NCBI GenBank assembly: GCA_910584805.1
Contig: CAJUCB010000004.1
Span: forward strand, 1 to 51,217
Length of the DNA stretch: 51,217 bases
Source of the DNA: an uncultured Oscillospiraceae bacterium
GTDB taxonomy: Bacteria; Bacillota; Clostridia; Oscillospirales; Oscillospiraceae
Direction: 5' to 3'
In this document: piece by piece, positions 1 to 6,463 of the stretch
Layout of the letters: each line of letters begins with the position of its first letter
Numbering within the stretch: position 1 is the stretch's first letter
Program-made: the position numbers and the translations under genes
Notes under the pieces: model-generated
The model's database searches: none
What the model was told of the DNA's origin: nothing
The model's input: only the letters and a program-made list of their open reading frames with translations

Positions 1-38
1 GGGGGCGGGAGCGAGTTCGAGCCTCGTCACTCGCTCCA
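1..38 (+). tRNA. tRNA-Gly, 3' part only
   Basis: The window opens inside a tRNA. The T arm is visible (GCGAG, loop TTCGAGC, CTCGT at 11-27), followed by the 3' acceptor strand CACTCGC (28-34), discriminator T and an encoded CCA (36-38). A T discriminator and this T-arm/acceptor combination match bacterial glycine tRNAs (Cys also has T73, but its arms differ). The anticodon lies outside the window, so the isoacceptor cannot be read. Confidence 0.8.
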
Positions 39-74
39 AAAAAAGAGGACTGCTGGAAGCAGTCCTCTTTTTTT
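38..74 (+). terminator. Intrinsic terminator of the tRNA
   Basis: An A-tract, an inverted repeat AGAGGACTGCT / AGCAGTCCTCT with a GGA loop, then seven T. It starts directly at the tRNA CCA end, so it ends the tRNA transcript; the A-tract makes it potentially bidirectional. The arm ends (7 A + GAGGAC and its complement) recur exactly at 533-561. Confidence 0.9.
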
Positions 75-173
75 GGGTTCCGGCGGCCCTTGGCCGCCTC
101 CACCCCAGGGGGATTTAACATGCTCGGTCGGGCAAAGCCCTCCCTGCGCAATTCTCCGCTTCGCTACGAATTT

Positions 174-213
174 ACGGCGCACCTGCGCCGCGGCCCAGAA
201 GGGCCGTTTTTTT
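174..213 (+). terminator. Two stacked hairpins with T-tract
   Basis: CGGCGC-ACCT-GCGCCG (175-190) is followed immediately by CGGCCC-AGAA-GGGCCG (191-206) and seven T. The second is a canonical intrinsic terminator on the plus strand. What transcript it ends is unclear, since the tRNA already has its own terminator. Confidence 0.6.
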
Positions 214-532
214 ATTCTAAACCAACAAAGACGTTCCTTCCCGGCAAGTAGAGGACAATGGAAAGACAAAAGCCAACAAGTCACCAAAACCGAAGCAAGC
301 CCCAACCTATCCTCTCCCCTACCACTTCCTAGATGGGAACGAGCCAATCCGAGAGAAAAAGCGAGAAAATGGGAATCCCAGCCACCTTCCAGCACCGGCA
401 CAACGCACCCACCTTGTGGCCGGTGGCTCCGGCCCGGTCGGCCCACGGGCGGTGGACGGAAGCACCAGACAGGTCGGGCGCTAAGTCCCCCGCACGGAAC
501 ACCTCCCAGTCCCGCCCCCGCAGTTTTTTTCC

Positions 533-561
533 GTCCTCTTTTTTTCTGAAAAAAAGAGGAC
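533..561. repeat. Perfect 13-bp inverted repeat reusing tRNA terminator arms
   Basis: GTCCTC plus seven T (533-545), loop CTG, then seven A plus GAGGAC (549-561). The same two 13-mers form the outer arms of the tRNA terminator at 38-50 and 62-74. This suggests a duplicated terminator piece or an end of an inserted segment. Confidence 0.7.
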
Positions 562-601
562 ACAAGGGCCCGCACTGTGCGGGAATCAAAAACAACGGGG
601 C

Positions 602-630
602 TTGTCCAATCCAACAAATCGTAGTACAAT
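602..630 (+). promoter_or_regulatory. Promoter of the DUF1836-tatD operon
   Basis: TTGTCC (602-607) and TACAAT (625-630) are spaced by 17 bp, about 55 bp before the first gene of the operon. This is a good sigma-A type match read directly from sequence. Confidence 0.6.
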
Positions 631-687
631 AAGAACAAAAAAGAACCCTGCCCCCAGGCCCCCAAGGGCCAGAAAGTGAGAACCCCC

Positions 688-1341
688 ATGAGTTACGATA
701 AAGACCTGGTGGCCCATAAGCTGATCCGCTGGGAGAACTATTTGAACAACTATAAGCTCCCCGCCTGGAAAGAGCTGCCGGACATCGGCCTGTATATGGA
801 CCAGGTGATCGCCCTCCTGGGCCAATACCTGGACTTCATCCCCGTGGAGGACCAAAAGGATAAGCCCGTCACCTCCACCACCATCAACAATTACGTCCGC
901 CTAAAGGTGATGCCCGCCCCGGAGAAACGGAAATACTACCGGATTCACATCGCCTACATGATTATGATCTTCACCCTAAAACAGGGCACCAGCATCAGCA
1001 GCCTCCAAAAGCTCCTCCCCGCCGGGGGGGACGAGGAAGAGGTGCGCAACTTCTACACCAGCTATATCCAGCGGGTCCAGCAGGTGGGGAACTTCTACAC
1101 CGCCCAGACCCGTGCCGCCGCCCAAAGCATCCTCAACGCCCAGGGGGAGGAGGAAGGGGGGGCCGTGGAGGACTTCATCCTCCAAAGCGTGCTCATGTCC
1201 GGCTTCTCCCAGATTTTGGGGGAAAAGCTCCTGAACCTCCGGGACGCGGACCCGGAACGGGTGCTGGCTCAGGAGGCCCTCAGCGACAGCCGGGGCCTCC
1301 ACCCCATCGCCCTGCCCCCCAATAAGGGAAAGGAGAAATGA
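688..1341 (+). CDS. DUF1836 family protein
   Basis: About 217 aa, soluble. The N-terminal half, with W-E-N-Y then a predicted helix-turn-helix-like stretch (TTINNYVRLKVMPAPEKRKYY around residues 70-90), is typical of the DUF1836 family of small Firmicute proteins, whose biochemical role is not established; a DNA-binding role has only been suggested by the helix pattern. I start at ATG 688, preceded by AGAAAGTGAG; a GTG 12 bases upstream is in frame and cannot be excluded. It is first in an operon and ends 4 bp before tatD, implying tight co-expression. Confidence 0.75.
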   Translation: MSYDKDLVAHKLIRWENYLNNYKLPAWKELPDIGLYMDQVIALLGQYLDFIPVEDQKDKPVTSTTINNYVRLKVMPAPEKRKYYRIHIAYMIMIFTLKQGTSISSLQKLLPAGGDEEEVRNFYTSYIQRVQQVGNFYTAQTRAAAQSILNAQGEEEGGAVEDFILQSVLMSGFSQILGEKLLNLRDADPERVLAQEALSDSRGLHPIALPPNKGKEK

Positions 1342-1345
1342 CGCC

Positions 1346-2107
1346 ATGCTCTTTGATACCCACGCCCATTACTACGACCAGGCCTTCGACGGGGACCGGG
1401 ACGCCGTCCTAGCCGCCCTGCCCGAGAGCGGGGTGGGGCTGGTGCTCTGCCCCGCCTGTGACCTGGAAAGCTGCCGCGCCGCCATCCAGCTGGCGGAGGC
1501 CTACCCATACGTGTACGCCGCCGTAGGCATCCACCCCGAGGACGCCCTGGGCCTGCCCCCGGACTGGCTCCAACAGGTGGAGGCCATGAGCCGCCACCCC
1601 AAGGTGAAGGCCATCGGGGAAATCGGCCTGGACTACTACTGGAAGGAGGTCCCCCACGACCTGCAAAAGGAGGTGTTCCAGGCCCAGCTCTCCCTGGCCC
1701 AGCGCCTGGACCTGCCAGTAATTGTCCACGACCGGGAGGCCCACGGGGACTGCCTGTCCATCGTCCGGGCGTTCCCCGGGGCCCGGGGGGTGTTCCACTG
1801 CTACTCCGGCAGCGCCGAGGACGCCAAAACCCTGGTGGCCCTGGGCTGGCACCTGTCCTTTACCGGCACCATTACCTTCAAGAACGCCCGGAAGGGCCCG
1901 GAGGTGGTGGCGGCGGTGCCCATGGAGCGGCTCATGGTGGAGACCGACGCCCCCTACATGGCCCCCGTCCCCTTCCGGGGGAAGCGCTGCGACTCCCGCT
2001 ATGTCTACCGCATGGCGGAGGCCATCGGGGACATCAAGGGCCTGCCGGTGGAGGAGGTGGCCCGGATCACCACAGAGAACGGGAAACGCCTCTTTGGCAT
2101 TGACTGA
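1346..2107 (+). CDS. tatD: TatD family metal-dependent hydrolase (DNase)
   Basis: 253 aa, the usual length for TatD. The metal-binding and active-site motifs occur in order: DTHAH (residues 4-8), GIHP (about 62), GEIGLDYY (about 92), HDREAH (about 128), FHCYSG (about 150) and ETDAPY (about 200). Family members are TIM-barrel hydrolases with 3'-5' exonuclease or deoxyribonuclease activity in DNA repair or RNA/DNA turnover; D-aminoacyl-tRNA or nuclease roles vary. Its stop is 33 bp before the TatD-linked radical SAM gene, a known conserved pairing. Confidence 0.93.
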   Translation: MLFDTHAHYYDQAFDGDRDAVLAALPESGVGLVLCPACDLESCRAAIQLAEAYPYVYAAVGIHPEDALGLPPDWLQQVEAMSRHPKVKAIGEIGLDYYWKEVPHDLQKEVFQAQLSLAQRLDLPVIVHDREAHGDCLSIVRAFPGARGVFHCYSGSAEDAKTLVALGWHLSFTGTITFKNARKGPEVVAAVPMERLMVETDAPYMAPVPFRGKRCDSRYVYRMAEAIGDIKGLPVEEVARITTENGKRLFGID

Positions 2108-2140
2108 ACCTGGGGAACAGGAGAAAAAGGAGGAAGTACC

Positions 2141-2752
2141 ATGCAAGGGGATATCATCACCTACGATTACTTCGGCAGCCTCTATATCAACATGACCAAC
2201 CGCTGTGACTGCCACTGTGTCTTTTGCATCCGGGACGAGGACAGCTCCGCCCTGGGTGGCCTCTGGCTCCAGGAGGAGCCCAGCCGGGAGGCGGTGCTAG
2301 AGGACATCTTGTCCAAGGACCTGTCCCAGTACAGTGAGATCGTCTTTTGCGGCTATGGGGAGCCCACCTGCCGGGCGGACGACATGCTGTGGCTGTGCGA
2401 CCAGCTCCACGCCGCGAAGCGTGCCGACCTGCCCCCCATCCGCCTGAACACCAACGGCCACGGCAGCCTCATCAACCACCGGAACATCGCCCCGGAGCTG
2501 AAGGGGCGGCTGGACGCGGTGTCTGTGTCCTTAAACGGTTCCAACCAGGAGGAATACCTCCGCCTCACCCGGCCGGGGTCCGGGGAAAAGGGCTGGGACG
2601 CCATGCTGGACTTCGTCCGGGAGGCGGTAAAGTATGTCCCCCGGGTGATGGTGACCATCGTGGACTACGACAAGACCCCGGCGGAGATTGCCGCCTGCCG
2701 GGCCTTGGCGGAGGGTTTGGGGGCCCAGTTCCGGGTCCGGCCCTACGGCTGA
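2141..2752 (+). CDS. TatD-linked radical SAM protein
   Basis: 203 aa, preceded by AGGAGG at a good distance from ATG 2141. The N-terminus carries the radical SAM cluster motif CDCHCVFC, in which the CxxxCxxC spacing is present, followed by GYGEPT (a glycine-rich SAM-binding motif, about residue 70). The short length and position right after tatD match the family annotated as radical SAM protein, TatD family-associated. Its substrate is unknown. It probably acts in the cytosol with a [4Fe-4S] cluster. The response regulator begins 11 bp downstream. Confidence 0.88.
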   Translation: MQGDIITYDYFGSLYINMTNRCDCHCVFCIRDEDSSALGGLWLQEEPSREAVLEDILSKDLSQYSEIVFCGYGEPTCRADDMLWLCDQLHAAKRADLPPIRLNTNGHGSLINHRNIAPELKGRLDAVSVSLNGSNQEEYLRLTRPGSGEKGWDAMLDFVREAVKYVPRVMVTIVDYDKTPAEIAACRALAEGLGAQFRVRPYG

Positions 2753-2763
2753 GGGGGCGGGCG

Positions 2764-3435
2764 ATGTACCGCATCCTTGTGGTGGAGGACGACTTCTCCA
2801 TGGCCCAGGTGCTCCAACAGGAGCTGACCCGCTGGGGGTACGGGGTGCGCCTGGTGGAGGATTTCCAAGCCGTCATCCCCAGCTTTGTGGACTACGACCC
2901 CCACCTGGTCCTCCTGGACATCATGCTCCCCTTTTACAACGGCTACCACTGGTGCAGTGAGATCCGCAAGCTCTCCAACGTCCCGGTGGTGTTCCTCTCC
3001 TCCGCCTCGGACAACATGAACATCGTCATGGCCATGAACATGGGGGGCGACGACTTCCTCCCCAAGCCTGTGGACCTGGCGGTGCTCACCGCCAAGCTCC
3101 AAGCCATCCTCCGGCGCAGCTATGACCTCAGCGGCCAGGTGCCGGTGATGGAGCACCGGGGGGTGGTGCTGAACTTGAACGACGCCTCCCTGCGCTACCA
3201 GGACCAGCGCTTGGAGCTGAGCAAGAACGAGTTCCGCATTTTACAGACCTTGCTGGAACACAAGGGCAAGGTGGTCAGCCGGGACACCCTCATGACCAAG
3301 CTCTGGCAGATGGACTGCTATGTGGAGGAGAACACCCTCACCGTCAACGTGGCCCGCCTGCGCAAGAAGCTGGAAGGGGTGGGCCTGCGGGATTTTATCC
3401 GTACCCGGGTGGGTGCGGGGTATATCGTGGAGTGA
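2764..3435 (+). CDS. OmpR/BceR-type response regulator
   Basis: 223 aa: receiver domain (1-118) with acidic pocket D9/D10, phospho-acceptor D52 in LLDIML and K101 in LPKPVD; C-terminal winged helix (about 130-223) ending in the usual RTRVGAGY segment. The start ATG 2764 follows a GGGGGCGGG stretch; upstream in-frame codons run into the radical SAM gene in another frame. The partner kinase begins 4 bp after its stop. The intramembrane-type kinase and the BceAB-like transporter 2 kb downstream indicate a BceR-type regulator that responds to cell-wall-active peptides; the palindromes at 5552-5614 are its likely target (inference). Confidence 0.92.
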   Translation: MYRILVVEDDFSMAQVLQQELTRWGYGVRLVEDFQAVIPSFVDYDPHLVLLDIMLPFYNGYHWCSEIRKLSNVPVVFLSSASDNMNIVMAMNMGGDDFLPKPVDLAVLTAKLQAILRRSYDLSGQVPVMEHRGVVLNLNDASLRYQDQRLELSKNEFRILQTLLEHKGKVVSRDTLMTKLWQMDCYVEENTLTVNVARLRKKLEGVGLRDFIRTRVGAGYIVE

Positions 3436-3439
3436 TACC

Positions 3440-3528
3440 ATGAGAGAGAACCATGTTCTGGGCTGGTACGGGCGGGAGCGGGGGCCGCTCTGGCTGGTGT
3501 TCGCCCTGTTCGCCGGCATTTCGCCCTG
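3440..3528 (+). other. Out-of-frame N-terminus of the sensor kinase
   Basis: ATG 3440 lies 4 bp after the regulator's stop and encodes a sensible kinase N-terminus ending in a hydrophobic helix (PLWLVFALFAGI). After codon ATT 3518-3520 the frame leaves the kinase. Adding one T to the run at 3519-3521 restores continuous reading into FALVFGLYGL and gives a protein of about 331 aa, the usual BceS length. The cause may be a real one-base deletion or a sequencing error. Confidence 0.75.
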
Positions 3529-4434
3529 GTGTTTGGCCTGTACGGGCTTAGCCTCAAGGTGGTGGCCTACCCGGCCCTGCTGTGCCTGTTCCTGGGTCTG
3601 GTGCTGCTGGCGCTGGACTTCTGGCACTACCGCTCCCGTCACCGGCAGCGGCAGGCCTTACGGGAGGACATTGAGCTGAATCTGGACCGCCTCCCTCTGC
3701 CGGAGACCCTGGCGGAAGCGGAGCTGGGGGAGATGCTGCAGGCCCTGGGGGCCCTGCGCAGCGCCCAGATATCCGCCAGCCGGGCCCAGGAGCAGGAGAG
3801 CTTGGACTATTACGCCGCCTGGGTCCACCAGATCAAGACTCCCATTGCCGCCATGGGGATGCTCCTGCAAGGGGAGGACAGCGAGGAGCACCGGGCCCTG
3901 CAAGGGGAGCTCTTCCGCATTGAGCAGTATGTGGAGATGGTGCTATCTTACCTGCGCCTGCGGGGGGAGGGCACGGACTTCGTGTTCCGGGAGGTGGCGT
4001 TGGACGGGGTGATCCGCCAGGCGGTGCGCAAGTTTGCCCCCCAGTTTGTGCGCAAGCGCATCCGCCTGCGCTATGAGGAGACCCAGGAGCGGGTGCTCAC
4101 CGACGAGAAGTGGCTCCATTTCATTCTGGAACAGCTTCTGTCCAACGCCATCAAGTACACCCCCAGCGGGGAGATTGCCATTACCGTCCAGGACAAGGTC
4201 CTCACCGTGGCGGACAGCGGCATAGGCATTGCTCCGGAGGACCTGCCCCGGATTTTTGAACGGGGCTTCACCGGCTACAACGGCCACGCGGACAAAAAGG
4301 CCACAGGCCTGGGGCTGTACCTGTGCCAGCAGGCGGCCCGGCGGCTGGGGATTGCCATCACCGTGGAGTCCGTGGTGGGGCAGGGCAGTGCCTTCCACCT
4401 GGACTTGCATACAGAACAGCTAGAGGTAGAATAA
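3529..4434 (+). CDS. BceS-like intramembrane sensor histidine kinase, apparent frameshift
   Basis: The open frame gives at most 301 aa from GTG 3529, with no ribosome binding site there. It begins inside the membrane region (one clear helix, residues 11-32), then a linker, the phospho-acceptor H100 in AWVHQIKTP, N-box LSNAIKYTP, and ATP-lid glycines DSGIGI and GLGLYL. These are all kinase catalytic parts; only the first transmembrane helix is missing and is found in another frame at 3440-3522. BceS-type kinases have two helices, almost no external loop, and sense through the BceAB transporter. If the deletion is real, the protein would lack its first helix or not be made. A terminator follows directly. 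Confidence 0.85.
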   Translation: MFGLYGLSLKVVAYPALLCLFLGLVLLALDFWHYRSRHRQRQALREDIELNLDRLPLPETLAEAELGEMLQALGALRSAQISASRAQEQESLDYYAAWVHQIKTPIAAMGMLLQGEDSEEHRALQGELFRIEQYVEMVLSYLRLRGEGTDFVFREVALDGVIRQAVRKFAPQFVRKRIRLRYEETQERVLTDEKWLHFILEQLLSNAIKYTPSGEIAITVQDKVLTVADSGIGIAPEDLPRIFERGFTGYNGHADKKATGLGLYLCQQAARRLGIAITVESVVGQGSAFHLDLHTEQLEVE

Positions 4435-4466
4435 AAGCCGCCGCTGATGAAACAGCGGCGGCTTTC
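4435..4466 (+). terminator. Terminator after the sensor kinase
   Basis: AAAGCCGCCGCTG (4435-4447), loop ATGAAA, CAGCGGCGGCTTT (4454-4466). The 13-bp stem begins immediately after the kinase stop codon and is symmetric enough to work in both directions. Confidence 0.85.
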
Positions 4467-4506
4467 AGGACGCCCCAAAGGGCTTTGCCTTATGACCACA
4501 AAGGCG

Positions 4507-4538
4507 TGCTGACTGCCCGGTGGGACGAGCAGTCAGCA
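4507..4538. repeat. 10-bp inverted repeat between convergent genes
   Basis: TGCTGACTGC (4507-4516) and GCAGTCAGCA (4529-4538) with a 12-base loop. There is no T-tract. It lies in the roughly 180-bp gap between the kinase terminator and the end of the amidase gene. No gene is seen in the rest of the gap. Confidence 0.6.
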
Positions 4539-4645
4539 TAATTCGTTTGCTGCATGTTTGAGCTGACCGTCGTAACAGCGCCCTTCTGCGTCTAGTATAC
4601 CCATCCGCAGTCACTTTGTCAAGGCCGAAACGGCGGTGGGAGGTT

Positions 4646-5470
4646 TTAGAGTAAACCCTCCCGGCCCAGCACGGCAATGACTTCATCCCGTTTCATGGGC
4701 CGCTCCGGGGCGGTGTTGTCCACCACGCCGGCCTCCACCGCCCGCTTCCAGTGGCCCTCCTGGCGGCTCCACTCCGGTTCCGCCAGGGTGGCGGCGTGGG
4801 CGTTGGCCTTTTCCAGGAGCTGGTAGGCCTGCTGGTTGGTCATCTTCCCAATCATCTCGTCGATGGTCATGTCAAGGTCGTCCTCCTTTTCCAGTTCCGC
4901 CGCCACGTCGGCGCGGAAATCGTCCATGCTCTTGCCGTGCTTGGGGAACCAGTGCAGCACGTCGCCGTGGTTGGAGGCAATGCCCCGCTGGTGGCCCTCG
5001 GCGTGGCAGAGCACCACCCCGTCTTTCCGGGGGTCCAGGCCGTAGGCCTTGCAGAGATAGGCCGTCAGCTCCACGGCCTCCCGGTAGACCGCCTGGAAAT
5101 ATTGCCGGTCCACCAAGCCGTCCTCGCAGATTTCAAAGCCCAGATACCCCATGTCGTTGGCAGAGCCCTTGGCCCCCTTGCCGGAGTGCCAGCCCCGGTA
5201 GGTCCAGGGCAGGGTCTGGTAGGTGGCGATGGTGCCGTCGGCCAGCTGCCCAATGAACGCGTGGACGCAGACCTTCTTGCCGTCGGGGTAGAGCTGGTTC
5301 CAGTGGTTCCCGTTGGGGTTCTCCCCCAGGTGGCCGTCGTCCGGCTGGACATAGCGCCGCAGGGTGGGGTTGTTGGCCCCGGTGGAGTGGACCATAACCC
5401 CCCGGGGCTGAATCTCCACCGCCGCCTCGTAACAGGCGTTCTTCGTCAAAAACCAGGGTTTCAGTTTCAT
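4646..5470 (-). CDS. N-acetylmuramoyl-L-alanine amidase (Amidase_2 type)
   Basis: 274 aa from ATG 5470, which follows GGAGG at a good distance. The amidase domain (about 15-180) shows the zinc ligand H28 in MVHSTGANNP, W-H at 94-95 in TYRGWHSG, and a late HGDVLHWFPKHG segment with the remaining ligand region. It cleaves the amide bond between MurNAc and the stem peptide. There is no signal peptide, as in phage endolysins that leave the cell with a holin. The C-terminal 40 residues (AVEAGVV...PMKRDEVIAVL) resemble an SLH-like binding or dimerisation repeat. It stands alone, against the direction of its neighbours, between the kinase and the transporter, with no other phage gene nearby: probably a prophage remnant or a domesticated lysin. 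Confidence 0.88.
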   Translation of the reverse strand: MKLKPWFLTKNACYEAAVEIQPRGVMVHSTGANNPTLRRYVQPDDGHLGENPNGNHWNQLYPDGKKVCVHAFIGQLADGTIATYQTLPWTYRGWHSGKGAKGSANDMGYLGFEICEDGLVDRQYFQAVYREAVELTAYLCKAYGLDPRKDGVVLCHAEGHQRGIASNHGDVLHWFPKHGKSMDDFRADVAAELEKEDDLDMTIDEMIGKMTNQQAYQLLEKANAHAATLAEPEWSRQEGHWKRAVEAGVVDNTAPERPMKRDEVIAVLGREGLL

Positions 5471-5551
5471 GCTGTTTCCTCCGTTCCCTCCATTGTATTC
5501 CAAATACCGCCAGGGCGTGCCCCCAGGGGAACAGTTTAGAAAGCCTTAAGA

Positions 5552-5614
5552 GCTGTGACAAAACTGTCACAGCCAGCCCCCCAACTGTCACCGGATTCGA
5601 TGTCGAAGCCGGTG
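5552..5614. promoter_or_regulatory. Candidate BceR-type operator: two palindromes
   Basis: A perfect palindrome GCTGTGACA-AAAC-TGTCACAGC occupies 5552-5573. It contains TGACA-N4-TGTCA, close to the TNACA-N4-TGTNA pattern that I recall for BceR-like regulators. The half-site AACTGTCAC (5562-5570) is repeated directly at 5583-5591, 21 bp on, i.e. two helical turns. A second palindrome, CACCGG..TTCGA-TG-TCGAA..CCGGTG (5589-5614), abuts the promoter. Binding by the regulator at 2764 is inference. Confidence 0.65.
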
Positions 5615-5624
5615 GCGTTTCTTG

Positions 5625-5630
5625 TATACT
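5625..5630 (+). promoter_or_regulatory. -10 element of the bceAB-like operon
   Basis: TATACT at 5625-5630, preceded by TTG. No good -35 hexamer lies 16-18 bp upstream; that position falls in the second palindrome. A strong -10 with a poor -35 fits an activator-dependent promoter. It is about 70 bp before the ATPase gene. Confidence 0.6.
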
Positions 5631-5698
5631 AGGCTTGCAATGAGGGGGCGGGACGGCTCCCGGGAAAACGGAACCACACGTCAAAGGAGGTCATTTCT

Positions 5699-6463
5699 AT
5701 GGCTATGTTAGAAGTTTCCTGTTTGAAAAAGATCTACACCACCCGTTTTGGCGGGAACCGTGTCCAGGCCCTGCGCAGCGTGTCCTTTTCTGTGGAGAAG
5801 GGGGAGTATGTGGCCATCATGGGGGAGTCCGGCTCCGGCAAGACCACGTTGTTGAACATCCTGGCGGCCCTGGACCAGCCCACGGAGGGCAAGGTATTCC
5901 TGGAAGGGCGGGACCTTTCCAGCGTGAAGGAGCGGGACCTGGCCGCCTTCCGCCGGGACAACCTGGGCTTTGTGTTCCAGGACTTCAACCTCTTGGACAC
6001 CTTCAGCTTAGAGGACAACATCTACCTCCCCCTGGTCCTGGCGGGGGTGGAGGTCCGGGAGATGCAGGAGCGTTTGTCCCCCATCGCCAAGACCCTGGGC
6101 ATCACCAGCCTATTGAAGAAGTACCCCTATGAGGTCTCTGGGGGCCAGAAGCAGCGGGCCGCCGTGGCCCGGGCCCTGATTACCCGGCCGAAGCTCCTCC
6201 TGGCCGACGAACCCACCGGGGCCCTGGACTCCAAGGCCACCGACGAGCTTTTAGGCCTCTTCGCCCAGGTGAACCGCCTGGGGCAGACCCAGCTGATGGT
6301 CACCCACTCCGTAAAGGCCGCCAGCCACGCGGGACGGGTGCTGTTCATCAAGGACGGCGAGGTGTTCCACCAGCTCTACCGGGGGGAGAGCAGCAACCAG
6401 CAGTTCTATCAAAAAATTGCCGACACCCTCACGGTGCTCTCCACAGGAGGTGAGCAGGCATGA
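5699..6463 (+). CDS. BceA-like ABC transporter ATPase
   Basis: 254 aa. Walker A GESGSGKTT (42-50) followed by the standard LLNILAAL helix, Q-loop FVFQDFNLL, signature VSGGQKQR (about 144), Walker B LLLADEPTGALD and H-loop THS. ATG 5699 has AAAGGAGG at the ideal distance. The sequence belongs to the MacB/LolD/BceA group that serves FtsX-type permeases. It overlaps the permease gene by 4 bp (ATGA), so the two are translationally coupled. Its probable role is to energise detoxification of, and signalling about, peptide antibiotics that bind lipid II cycle intermediates. The substrate cannot be told from sequence. Confidence 0.93.
   Translation: MAMLEVSCLKKIYTTRFGGNRVQALRSVSFSVEKGEYVAIMGESGSGKTTLLNILAALDQPTEGKVFLEGRDLSSVKERDLAAFRRDNLGFVFQDFNLLDTFSLEDNIYLPLVLAGVEVREMQERLSPIAKTLGITSLLKKYPYEVSGGQKQRAAVARALITRPKLLLADEPTGALDSKATDELLGLFAQVNRLGQTQLMVTHSVKAASHAGRVLFIKDGEVFHQLYRGESSNQQFYQKIADTLTVLSTGGEQA

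Larger units (their letters stand above)
75..601. other. Gene-free region, hairpin rich
   Basis: I see no credible gene here. Open frames on both strands have no plausible ribosome binding site and no family resemblance. The stretch holds two adjacent GC-rich hairpins (174-213) and a perfect inverted repeat (533-561). It could encode a small RNA, but no known RNA class (tmRNA, 6S, RNase P) is recognisable. Confidence 0.5.

Noticed and set aside
27..689. Long open frame on the minus strand and overlapping plus-strand frames in the first 700 bp
   Set aside because: No ribosome binding site, low-complexity composition, they cross the tRNA terminator and hairpins, and they overlap each other; typical of GC-rich noncoding DNA.
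2347..2763. N-terminal extension of the response regulator
   Set aside because: It reads the radical SAM gene in another frame; the receiver domain begins at ATG 2764.
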